Of a DNA stretch of 64,000 nucleotides, positions 11,901 to 23,900 are shown piece after piece. The translations under genes were made by a program, and so were the position numbers. The stretch's first letter is position 1. Each line of letters begins with the position of its first letter. The DNA lies in NCBI RefSeq assembly GCF_019059575.1, contig NW_024881828.1, forward strand, positions 372,001 through 436,000. The letters run 5' to 3'. Origin of the DNA: Amphibalanus amphitrite (taxonomy: Eukaryota > Arthropoda > Thecostraca > Balanomorpha > Balanidae). The notes beneath the pieces were generated by a model that was given only the letters and a program-made list of their open reading frames with translations, did no database searches and was not told the DNA's origin.

Positions 11901-14900
11901 GAAGCCCCAATCAGTTGTCGAAAGTTTCAAAGACTGCAAGTGCCGACTCAGGGCTAGGAGTAGTTTCTATTGAATTTTCATTTCGTGTACTCTGGCCGAG
12001 ACCAGCCCATATATTATCAAAATAAAAGGGACTGCAGAATAAGCCTTCAGTCCTGAGTACCAGACTACAGGAGACTTACCGATCAGCAGTAAAATCAAAA
12101 GATGTATTTTAAGTAAAGGACTGGTGAGGATTCAAGGAGAACATACCAAACAAACGACAAGCAAAGGCAGCAGCAAATCAAAGCAGCAAAGTAAGCGTAG
12201 ACAATAAATGGGCTTTGCAAAACATGGACAAAGGTGAAATATTAAAAGGAAAACCCATGAATTACAGCTACACAAACATCGCGCACAGATCGAGTTTTAG
12301 ACATCAAGGGCCATACAGAAACGGTACAAAATGTACAATGTAGGTAAAATGGAACTCGCCGTGAATACACTTCATATCTCGATCTTGTTTAGTCAAAAGT
12401 TTTATAAAGGTGGTAACATAAATTAATCATCAACTAGGTCATCAAAGAAAGCGATAGATAAAATGAAAATGGTGAAATGCGGGTCAAACGAGAAGACACC
12501 GAATAATTAACGACCTAAGAACTTATGGCCCAAAAGCCCCTATCAGATATTGCCACAGACCCCAACTACTACCCACCGAAAGTCCTCTGTTTGAAGAAAA
12601 AAAAAAACGGAAAACGTCTCGTGCTTTATGCAGGACTCTCATGTCTTTTTGGATGTGTGTAGCCAACATAAGTTATTACATGCCCATGTCCTGTTAAAAA
12701 TGGCAAAAACAGCGGTAAAAACCGGGAGGCTATCAAGTTACGATATCTACGCCAGCTAGCCCCATGCCACTTACTCAAGGTGCCCACATAACCGCACCAT
12801 AATCGCGATAATTAAGGCCATCGCCTCTCCCCTAAAACCGGCTGGGGCCACAAAAACAGGACATCTCTCCTCTCGTTCGGCCGAAAACCAGATCAGAACG
12901 AGGGCGAAAGCGATCCGGGGCCAGGCGACAATGTCGCCGCGCCGATGTCAATCTCCGAGGCCATTTCCCAAATTTCCCAAGACCTATAAACCGTCTGGTC
13001 GGCGGCGCGGGGCCCCTGTCCACGCCCTCGGAGCGGAGTCGCTGATTGGCCGCTCCGGCTGACCGGCGTGCCGAGCCGGCCGGTTTCTCTGGCCAGCGGC
13101 CGGCGTGATGACGGCACTCGACCGGTGGCTGTTGTCGCCAGCTCTGCCGACGCCGATTGCACACCGCTCGCGCTCGCTCGGTATTCAGATTCTGAGGAAA
13201 CTGGAGCGACATGCGCCGCTGACGCCGACGCCGATCTATGACGGCCGCTGGACAGATGTGCGGCGAGGGACTCCGCCCCACTCAGCTATCTCGGTTTCAA
13301 TCGGCGGCGATTGTTTAACTTAATTAATGGTTACCGGGGAACTGTCGGGATGTAGAGAGGAGCCTCAGATATTTTTACGACACTATTGCATGTGTTTGCA
13401 TAATATCAACAAGCTGCTTGTGGATGATGAATAAAAATGCCGCGCGAGCCGAATAACTGCAGACCTAAACAAGATGGCATGCCATTGAAATCCCCAACCG
13501 ATGATTTTGAAAAAAAGGAACGACGCACTTGCATTGTCTAATCAACAGTGGTTGGTTTGGACTGTCGAACTGTGAAACGGAATAGCCATTGATCGATTCA
13601 TTCTGAAATGCTTGGAAAACGAATCAATGCAAGACTGCAAAGGTGAAATGGCAAAGGTGACTCAGCTGAAATGGCTAAATCGGCATGGCGGCAAAAAAGC
13701 CATCCACAACGTTCTATTCAGTCGGGATGTTACTGTCTGCAAGATGCTGCATGTGATATCAATTAGATACCTATTACACGAGTCAGCTAAATTAAAGATG
13801 ATAACACATCTTTTTGATAAATATGTTTGCCACCCAAAGTATTTGGTGTTAAACTTCGAAAGGAACTATTTGATGACGGTTAAACCCGATACGATAAATA
13901 TGTGTAACAATAACCGATTTTTTAAGGCTCTTTGAATCATGCTGTGTGATTTCCGACTAGTGATGTTAAGTAGTGGCATACCCTGTTGATTTAGATCACA
14001 CATTTTTAAAATGCTGAGAATGCACGTTAGATAAGCCAAAGAGGGCTCAAGTCCTCTAAAGTGATACTTAAGTGGAAGTGGTACTAAGACTGAAAGTGGT
14101 GCGGTAATGAACCCATTTGACAAGGCACAGTCTGACACACCAGCTACCAACAAGAATGAAAAAAGAAAGGGAGCGATGAGGAGGTAAGCCCTGATGACCA
14201 CACCAAGCTTTGTGCATCCGACCTTCATGGCAAATGAACACCAGTAAGTAGCAATGATAAGGGCCGTTAAAAAAATGCCACGGGTACGGCCAGTGGCGAA
14301 AGCCGATGGGCATTATGAGTGAATGACGTGAATAACTGATAAATAACATTCATATTTTACGCGGCAGGTAACTATAACTAGAGCTTCATACAGAGCTACT
14401 CCATCCACATGTGAGCCGAGCTTCACGCTTTCCTCCGCCCACTTATTGAGCTGATAGCTTATCAATGGACATCAAGGGTCTCAATGCTCCGCACATTGGA
14501 CCCAAGTACAGTATCTCGCACAACGATGAAAGTCACAGAAACGATAGAGCCGTTGGCAGTCGATGGGCCCCAGAGACTGACCTTGGCTATTCCTGTGACG
14601 GTTGATGACAGGCATTGATGCGCGATTCGGATGGCAACGGCGCATTCATGCCCGAAATAGCACGGTGTGTCGATAGACAGCGACGAAAAACGACGATGTG
14701 TGAGCCGACAACATGCGACATGACAATCGACCCGATACAGACAGCACAGGAACGTCCATAGCTGCCGCGAGAAAGGACGGTGCTGCGCTGCTGCCCACAT
14801 TTCACCGGCCACAGCAGGCAGAGGAGATTCCGACCGTCTGCGTTCAGAGGTGTTGGCCGGTGTCGAGAGGTTACTCAGTGCTCACGGCGGTTATAAAGCA

Positions 14901-17900
14901 TAGCCTTTCAGCTCTCGTCGATAAGGCGAGTGTCACAGCATGACCGAGGGACGCTGGCAGAACATCCAAACATCGACATGTGCAAAGTGGAATAGTGTGA
15001 TGGACTGCCGTAATAAGAAAACAACTTTGTATTGGAATGGTGACCCCGTTGAAAAAGAACTAGCCGATGTAAACAGACAAGGCATGCTTCAAAATACCTA
15101 TGGGAAAAGCAGCAAAGAGCAAGACGTGTTAAACAGACATAAAATGGCTGGCAACCAAAACAGTTTCCTGACGATAAATATCCGCCTACGGTAACGTCGA
15201 AATAGCTAACCTAACCAAAAAGAATTAATCATGCCGTCACCAGCAAACGATTGGTGCGGTATATCTGACTCACCTATATTATATATCTATATGATAAGCA
15301 AAATTACTGGGGCTGATTTAGAACGATTTGCGACGTACAATCAAATGTAGCTATCCACAAGTCATATCCAGGACAATATATTTTCTTTCAGCAACAATCT
15401 GCCTCGACATATCGGTTAAGTTGCGAGTAAGAAAAAAAGAGGGAAAAAACATGAAACTAGCCGGTAAAATAGAATGCACTGCATTTTACTCAAGAGATGC
15501 AACCGATGGGACCTACATGCTAGAGATGGATCCATTTCCCGACCAGCGAACCAGCATAAACGAAACGAACATGGTCGGTTCATGGCCACACGACTGAGGT
15601 ATACGCGCGCGGCATTGTAAACAGACCGGCGCGGGTCACGGACGGGGACAGACATTCGGTAAACACTGACCGGTCAGCAGCCGACAGTCCTGGAACGGCT
15701 GCCGAAGAGACACGCGGTCAGACACGGCGTGCGTGCCGGCTCACCCGGCTGGCAGGGGGAGAGTATAGGGCCGGGCGAGGTGCTACAGTGGCCACCGCGG
15801 CGCGGTGTCGGTGTGTGAAAAAGCAAAGTAGCTCGTAGGAAAGGAGGACGAAACTCTGGGTGTAAACTGTATATAATATCAGCCTGGACGGAACATAAAG
15901 CTACCGAGCGTATCAAACGTGTAAAGAATATCACAGATTAATAAACAGCCGTGTTATGACGACCAGGAGCATTACACCCGTTGGCCGTTCCAATGCGATG
16001 CTGCGATGGTAAATACATGTAAAGCAAAAAAGCACATAAATAACGTTTTATACTTTAACCACTTTACCCACTTTAGCCACTTGGCCTTATATCACCCTAC
16101 GATAGATACCAAGTTGAAAAAAGAAACAGAAAAGATCATTTAATGATCACAGCCAGCCCAAAGTGAGTTAAGGCCGCCCCACACTGGACCTCGCATGCGG
16201 GTTGCGAGTTTGCGGGTTTTGAGTTTGCAGGCATGATACTGATTTATAGTGTGATTAGACCGTTCCCTCATGGTAACTTCATGATTGCAGTGAAGCCGGT
16301 ACACCTTCAGAAAATTACATACGAGGTGTGGCTAAAAAGAAACCGGACTGTTCGTGCTGGCCATAAAGTAGGGGGCCCGAAGACTAGCGAGACACTTGAC
16401 ATTAATCTTTAACATATTGTGGTGATGTGTGCCAAACGGCATCTCGATATCGCTATTGTTCTCCCTTCCACAGCTCTTTGTTTTATCGATGTTCGGCGGC
16501 CTTGTCACCGCCAGGCTTCTACAATGAGCTTCGAAAAAAAGAAGGAACATCACGTTCCTTGCCAGACTCAACAGAGACGCTGAATCTGTTCAAGGTTTTA
16601 ATGTTATGTTAGGTCATATGTCACATGCAAGTGTTTGAATGGCATACGAGGTTCAGCACTGGTCGTGAGGATGTCGGTGATGACCCCAAGGTCTGGAGGT
16701 CCACCAACGTTCGCGCGCATGTCGAAGCCGAGGGTGAAGACGACATTGATCGCCTTTTTCGATCATAGGGGATTCGTTCACCGCCAGTTCGTGCTGGAGG
16801 TGTACCACAGTCGACCAGCTCTTCTACAAGGAAGACCCGGGACGCCTCATTTCACGAGTCAGGCGCACCAAGTGGAATTTCTGGGAAGCCAAGAACTGGG
16901 TGCTCCATCACGACAACGCTCCCGCGCATCCTGCCATTAGCGTCAAGCAGTTCTTTCCCAAAAAGCAGGTCGCAGTGCTCAAGCACCCTCTTATTTGTCA
17001 GACCTCCCTTCCTGTGACTTTTGGCTGTTCCTTTAAATGAAAAAGGTCGTCAAGGGAACCCATTTTGAATCGGTCGACGACATCCACACCGGAGTGACCA
17101 ACGTCAGCGTCATCAATAACCTCTAGAGACCCCGGGTGCACTATAGTATACATGGCTTTAGCGCCGTCTATATCGCTCCGATGTACTCAGAGATCACAAT
17201 AGCTATGGTCATACCTCAGACTGATCCAATGCCTGCCATCTGGTGCCAAAAACAAACCTTTGGTTGCAAAATTTGCCGCCAGGGGCCTTTTCGACTTTGC
17301 TATGTCGGGGCGACGGACGCGTTCAGGTGAGGCTCCGACATGTTTTCTTTTTTTCTTATTATCATGCCATGTTATCATCATTTTTGACATGTTGCTAGTT
17401 ATGAGGAAGGTGCTGTGCAAATATGTGAATAGTTATTTTTGCTTTAGCGTTCGTAATTTTGACGAAATGTGTTATCGTACTTGATTGTATACTATAGTGT
17501 ACATCCGGACTTCAGACTTCATTTCATGCCACCCGATGATGCAAGTGCCCTAAATCGTATGTTCCACTCTCTTGAAAAAAAAAAACTTAATTGTATCGTG
17601 ACTGTAAGACACATATTAAGATAATTGTCATACCTAAACCACAAAATTAAATCCTACTTATTGAATGTGTATACTATGGTATCCATCAGGATTCGCTCGT
17701 TTCTTGATTTGTGTACTATAGTATACACTTAGGCTTACATTACAACAGGACATGTGCACTCAAGTATACATTCAGGACGTGAAGCGTAAACATAGGGTAA
17801 GGTGCCTAATTAGCGACCCCCTTAATTTGAACCGTCATTGCTCACGCTCTGTGGGTGCCACTGTATTACTGGCTTGATTTTCGGAGAGACCGTTCATTTT

Positions 17901-20900
17901 TCTATTAAAATATAGTCATTTTCTGCCCCAATATTCACTAACTTATTTGTAGTGAGCATTTTGGCAAACCATTGCAAAAAACGCTAATAGGGAACTCTTC
18001 CCGATTAGCGACCGGGGAGGGTCGCTAATAAGTCTATGGGTTTCCCCATATTAAAAATGGCAAAAAATGCGACGCCTGAAAAGATGAAATATGATCTCAT
18101 AAAGGTAACCTATACGCAAAGCACTCAATCACTCGAACAGGAACGTTTATCCAACACATTTACGGAAGTAAAAACTGATCACGTGATGCACCGAAAGGCG
18201 AAAAGAAGGCGGAAACCCAAATTTTGCGGGCTATCTCGTATGATATTCGAGGTCCGCGCTGAATTCGGCACCCCTGCAGTCGGTGACGACATTTGGCATC
18301 CCCTACCACACATTGCAAGCTTCAGCAACACCTCTTTTTCATTTCTCTCTTTTCCCCTTTCTTTCCCTTCTTGAGCTATTTGCGACCATGTCAGGCGCAA
18401 ATAGGAAATATGAGTTGCGACACATTTTTAACCGCCATGCTGTGCACAGTTGAGCGATTCGCTATGGGAAAACGGCATTCAATTAAAGAAGGAACGTCGA
18501 TTCAGGATAAAAAAGGTGCATCATCCTAATGTGCATCGCTTTTCATCAGAGAGGGCCCAAACACACACATTTTGGATAAGAAACTCGTCATTTTTATTTA
18601 AACTCACCTGAAACGTCCCACCAGAAACATCGACGACCGGAAAATAACTTAATTTGATAACCAAAGTATGGCTGACCTTTTGACGATATTTTTACCCCGT
18701 TTTCTCCTGCCAGTTTTTCTGTAGGGAGGTAGGTCGCAAATCGGAAAGGGTCGCTAATTAGGCACCTTACCCTACTTGTGGTTCCCACGGACACATCTCA
18801 ATAATTATTGCGCTAAAATATGGCACAACGTTAGGGACCGGTTAGTATGGTGTTGCACACAAGTCAGTCGGGGTACCATTTCACACTCAGGCACGTAAAC
18901 GACTCACCTTTGCGCTCTCTCGTTCATCGCCCTAACGGCGTTTTACTGGTATTTGATGGTAAAATACTGTTTTTGAATGGAGAATAAATGGTCAAACTAC
19001 CAAAAGGGATCGGGGCGTCACAGTCTGCATGCCATCACTGAAAAGTTAGGTCGGATTATAGAGCGAAGTTTGATAAACTGTGCTGTTCTATAGGTGGCCT
19101 GTCGTCTGCCAGTATCAAGGCCATAATACTCGAAGCACCTGATTCCGGAATTCAGGGGCGTAGCCAGGATTTCCTCCAGGAGGGGACCAAACTTACAGGG
19201 GCCCAAGGTAAGCCCCCTCAAAATCCAAAAAGTCATCGGATTTCATCCACTTTTTTGGAGGGGGCCCAAATGAATTTAAAAAAAAATTGACAAATGAAAA
19301 ACAAATGTTAGAACTGAGGGGCAAGCAGTCCATGGGTCCCTGCTAGATAGGCCCACGAATAGCTTCATAGAGTCGCTCAGCTAGTTCTGAAGGCGGTCTT
19401 GAGGGCCCCGTAGGTCGGATGAGGGTCCTTCAGACCGCCAAAGGCCCCTACAGCCCATGCGAGCCTCGTAAGCTCTGATAACTTGACGAGGGCACTCTAA
19501 GAAACAGAAAAACCCTCTGAATACACAAGGCCCCCTGAGCGCATGGAGGGGCCCCTGATCGCTTCACGGGGCCCTCTAAGCCACAGAAAGGCTCTCTGAG
19601 TACACGACAGAGCCCTCTAAGTGCATGAAGAGGCCCCTGAGCGCGCGTGACGGGTCCTCTGATCTACAGGAAAACTCTCTGAGCATGTTAAGGACCCCAA
19701 GGGGCCCCTGAACGCCTGACAGGGCCAGGCGCGTAGCCAGAATTTTCCTCAGGGGGGCCAATCAGACCGAAAGGGGCCATGTGAGCGAAGGGGCCAACAT
19801 TTTCTTAATTGCACGACGTAGTTATTTGCTTAACTACCTTAAAATTACGAAGGGCCCCTGCGAACTCAATGGAGAGGGCCCCGAGGGGCCCAGTGGCAAA
19901 GCCTCAGGCCCGAAGGGCCCTTTTATAACCAATGAAGAGAGCCCAGAGGGCCCTAGCGGCAAGGCCTCAGGCCCGAAGGGCCCCCGCGAACCCAGTGGAG
20001 TGCCCCGAGGGGCCCTTACGCTACTTTTATTGTGCCCCTTACCGTACTATGACACCACGATGGGGGCCCTTTTGGGCTCCAGGGGGGGGCATGGCCCCTA
20101 TAGCCCCCCCCCCTTGGCTACGCCTCTGTTCCGGATCCGACCTAGATGTCTCTGATTCAGGAGACGAGTACATCCCTCGAGTCGATCCTGCTCCTGGGTC
20201 CGACAGTGAGAGTGACCTCGAGTTAGGTGATCAAGATGTCACCCCAATGCTCCTGAGTATGTTTACAACAACAAGTATGTTTTTTTCCATGCAGATATCA
20301 CCTCAAAAGGTTTAGAACACATCAGCCCATTCATCACATTGCTAGACATTGTCCATGCGACCCTTAAAAAAACATATTTATCACTTTTAATATTAACAAC
20401 CAAGTGCAAAAAAATAAGTTCTGAAACCGAATGTATACTATAGTATACAGGTCACTGCGCATGCGCATTGGGGCATATGGCCAAAACGACTGGAAATTTA
20501 TCAATCGCACCACTTGAGCAAACTATATCCCAAATTTCGTCTTTTTTTATCTGTAAACTTGCTCTCGGGTCTCTAGAGGACGAACATGGTCGGTTCATGG
20601 CCACACGACTGAGGTATACGCGCGCGGCATTGTAAACAGACCGGCGCGGGTCACGGACGGGGACAGACATTCGGTAAACACTGACCGGTCAGCAGCCGAC
20701 AGTCCTGGAACGGCTGCCGAAGAGACACGCGGTCAGACACGGCGTGCGTGCCGGCTCACCCGGCTGGCAGGGGGAGAGTATAGGCATGGATGAAGTATAC
20801 CTGGATAGGACACTCCCTATTCCCCAACACTAGCGCCGGCGACCAAGCGGCCGCCCTGGTGGCGGAGCTCCGAAACATCGGCGGCGAGTGCGCCGGCGGC

Positions 20901-23900
20901 CGCCGCACCGGCTTGCGTGCTAAAAACGCGGTATTGGAGGCCGAAATTAGCGAACTTTAAGCTCATAAGACACAATTTCAGAGACTTCACACATATTTTA
21001 AGTTCTTTCTTATAATTATTATGGCTCCATTTAGTCACTATCACATACGGAATCATTACCTGATGCCCATAAACTGAGCCGGTATTCTTGACTTGCCGAT
21101 GCAATTTATCATCAAATATCATCGTTCCTCGGCAGTCAAACAAGTTTCTATTGATGATTTAATACAAATATCAACTTATTTTCACGTTATCACATAAAAC
21201 TTCACTTTATTCTAACATTGGCTCTTCGACTGTAATCACGAACCCTCACTTGTCAGCAGAATTTAAGCAACTTCTTAAATCAAAACTGGGAAAATAATAT
21301 TTTCATGACATTCCTCAATTCCTGTTCTACCAGGTTCACAAAAATTTTCATCAAAATCGGCTACAGGTAAGTAATAAACGACAAAAGTATACAAAAAGAC
21401 ACGCTCCGCCCATAGCCCGTAATGCTAAAATAGCGCCAGCGCCCTCGCCGTCGGGAAATCCGCCGCCGCCGCCGGGTGGTCGGAAAATCGGCGGAGTGTC
21501 CCATCCAGGAATACCTAATCCATGGTATAGGCATGGATGAAGTATACCTGGATAGGACACTCCCTATTCCCAAACACTAGCGCCGGCGACCAAGCGGCCG
21601 CCCTGGTGGCGGAGCTCCGAAACATCGGCGGCGAGTGCGCCGGCGGCCGCCGCACCGGCTTGCGTGCTAAAAACGCGGTAATGGAGGGCGAAATTAGCGA
21701 ACTTCAGCTCATAAGACACGATTTCAGAGACTTCACACATATTTTAAGTTCTTTCTTATAATTATTATGGCTCCATTTAGTCACTATCACATACGGAATC
21801 ATTACCTGATGCCCATAAACTGAGCCGATATTCTTGACTTGCCGATGCAATTTATCATCAAATATCATCGTTCCTCGGCAGTCAAACAAGTTCCTATTAT
21901 ACAAATATCAACTTATTTTCATGTTATCGCATAAAACTTCACTTTATTCTAACATTGGCTCTTCGGCTGTAATCACGAACCCTCACTTGTCAGCAGAATT
22001 TAAGCAGCTTCTTAAATCAAAACTGGGAAAATAATATTTTCATGACATTCCTCAATTCGTGTTCTACCAGGTTCACAAAAATTTTCATCAAAATCGGTTA
22101 CAGGTAAGTAATAAACGACAAAAGTATACAAAAAGACACGCTCCGCCCATAGCCCGCAATGCTAAAATGGCGATAGCGCCCTCGCCGTCGGGAAATCCGC
22201 CGCCGCCGCCGGGTGGTCGGAAAATCGGCGGAGTGTCCGATCCAGGAATACCTAATCCATGGTATAGGGCCGGGCGAGGTGCTACAGTGGCCACCGCGGC
22301 GCGGTGTCGGTGTGTGAAAAAGCAAAGTAGCTCGTAGGAAAGGAGGACGAAACTCTGGGTGTAAACTGTATATAATATCAGCCTGGACGGAACATAAAGC
22401 TACCGAGCGTATCAAACGTGTAAAGAATATCACAGATTAATAAACAGCCGTGTTATGACGACCAGGAGCATTACACCCGTTGGCCGTTCCAATGCGATGC
22501 TGCGATGGTAAATACATGTAAAGCAAAAAAGCACATAAATAACGTTTTATACTTTAACCACTTTACCCACTTTAGCCACTTGGCCTTATATCACCCTACG
22601 ATAGATACCAAGTTGAAAAAAGAAACAGAAAAGATCATTTAATGATCACAGCCAGCCCAAAGTGAGTTAAGGCCGCCCCACACTGGACCTCGCATGCGGG
22701 TTGCGAGTTTGCGGGTTTTGAGTTTGCAGGCATGATACTGATTTATAGTGTGATTAGACCGTTCCCTCATGGTAACTTCATGATTGCAGTGAAGCCGGTA
22801 CACCTTCAGAAAATTACATACGAGGTGTGGCTAAAAAGAAACCGGACTGTTCGTGCTGGCCATAAAGTAGGGGGCCCGAAGACTAGCGAGACACTTGACA
22901 TTAATCTTTAACATATTGTGGTGATGTGTGCCAAACGGCATCTCGATATCGCTATTGTTCTCCCTTCCACAGCTCTTTGTTTTATCGATGTTCGGCGGCC
23001 TTGTCACCGCCAGGCTTCTACAATGAGCTTCGAAAAAAAGAAGGAACATCACGTTCCTTGCCAGACTCAACAGAGACGCTGAATCTGTTCAAGGTTTTAA
23101 TGTTATGTTAGGTCATATGTCACATGCAAGTGTTTGAATGGCATACGAGGTTCAGCACTGGTCGTGAGGATGTCGGTGATGACCCCAAGGTCTGGAGGTC
23201 CACCAACGTTCGCGCGCATGTCGAAGCCGAGGGTGAAGACGACATTGATCGCCTTTTTCGATCATAGGGGATTCGTTCACCGCCAGTTCGTGCTGGAGGT
23301 GTACCACAGTCGACCAGCTCTTCTACAAGGAAGACCCGGGACGCCTCATTTCACGAGTCAGGCGCACCAAGTGGAATTTCTGGGAAGCCAAGAACTGGGT
23401 GCTCCATCACGACAACGCTCCCGCGCATCCTGCCATTAGCGTCAAGCAGTTCTTTCCCAAAAAGCAGGTCGCAGTGCTCAAGCACCCTCTTATTTGTCAG
23501 ACCTCCCTTCCTGTGACTTTTGGCTGTTCCTTTAAATGAAAAAGGTCGTCAAGGGAACCCATTTTGAATCGGTCGACGACATCCACACCGGAGTGACCAA
23601 CGTCAGCGTCATCAATAAAACAAAGAGCTGTGGAAAGGAGAATAATAGCGATATCGAGATACCGTTTGGCACACATCACTACAATATGATAAAGATTAAT
23701 GTCAAGTGTCTCGCTAGTTTTCGGGCCCCCTACTTTATGGCCAGCACGAGCAGTCCGGTTTCTTTTTAGCCACACCTCGTATAGTCGCGATACCAGCGTA
23801 ACGAACCAAAATTCGACTCCAACGAAAAACCCGCAAACCTCGCAGAACTCGCAGACCTCGCAGCGAGGAAAATCTAAGGTTGACTCAAAATCAACTTTTG

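Larger units (their letters stand above)
17120..20579. mobile_element. 3.46-kb segment bounded by 13-bp inverted repeats
   Basis: Ends are CCTCTAGAGACCC at 17120-17132 and its complement at 20567-20579. Dyad motifs of the TATACTATAGTATACA type recur near both ends (17137, 17486, 17667, 17711, 20431), as subterminal repeats do. No transposase frame is seen. Two other TIR elements are nested inside. It separates the two copies of the 1.55-kb direct repeat, with only one extra base at 20580. Confidence 0.6.
20581..23618. repeat. Direct repeat copy 2, interrupted by two TIR elements
   Basis: Matches 15566-17119 with constant offsets (5015 before the insertion, 6499 after it). The 1484-base difference is exactly the tandem element pair at 20785-22268. 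Short open frames of 61, 79 and 101 codons are identical in both copies, so the duplication is young. Confidence 0.9.

Noticed and set aside
12981-13052. CCAAT/TATA pair as an alternative HR96 promoter
   Set aside because: TATAAA is on the + strand while the CCAAT box reads on the minus strand, so the two do not form a coherent promoter.
19145-20136. 8-bp target duplication for the hAT-like element
   Set aside because: The flanks share TTCCGGA-like sequence, but not at the positions required, so no clean duplication can be claimed.
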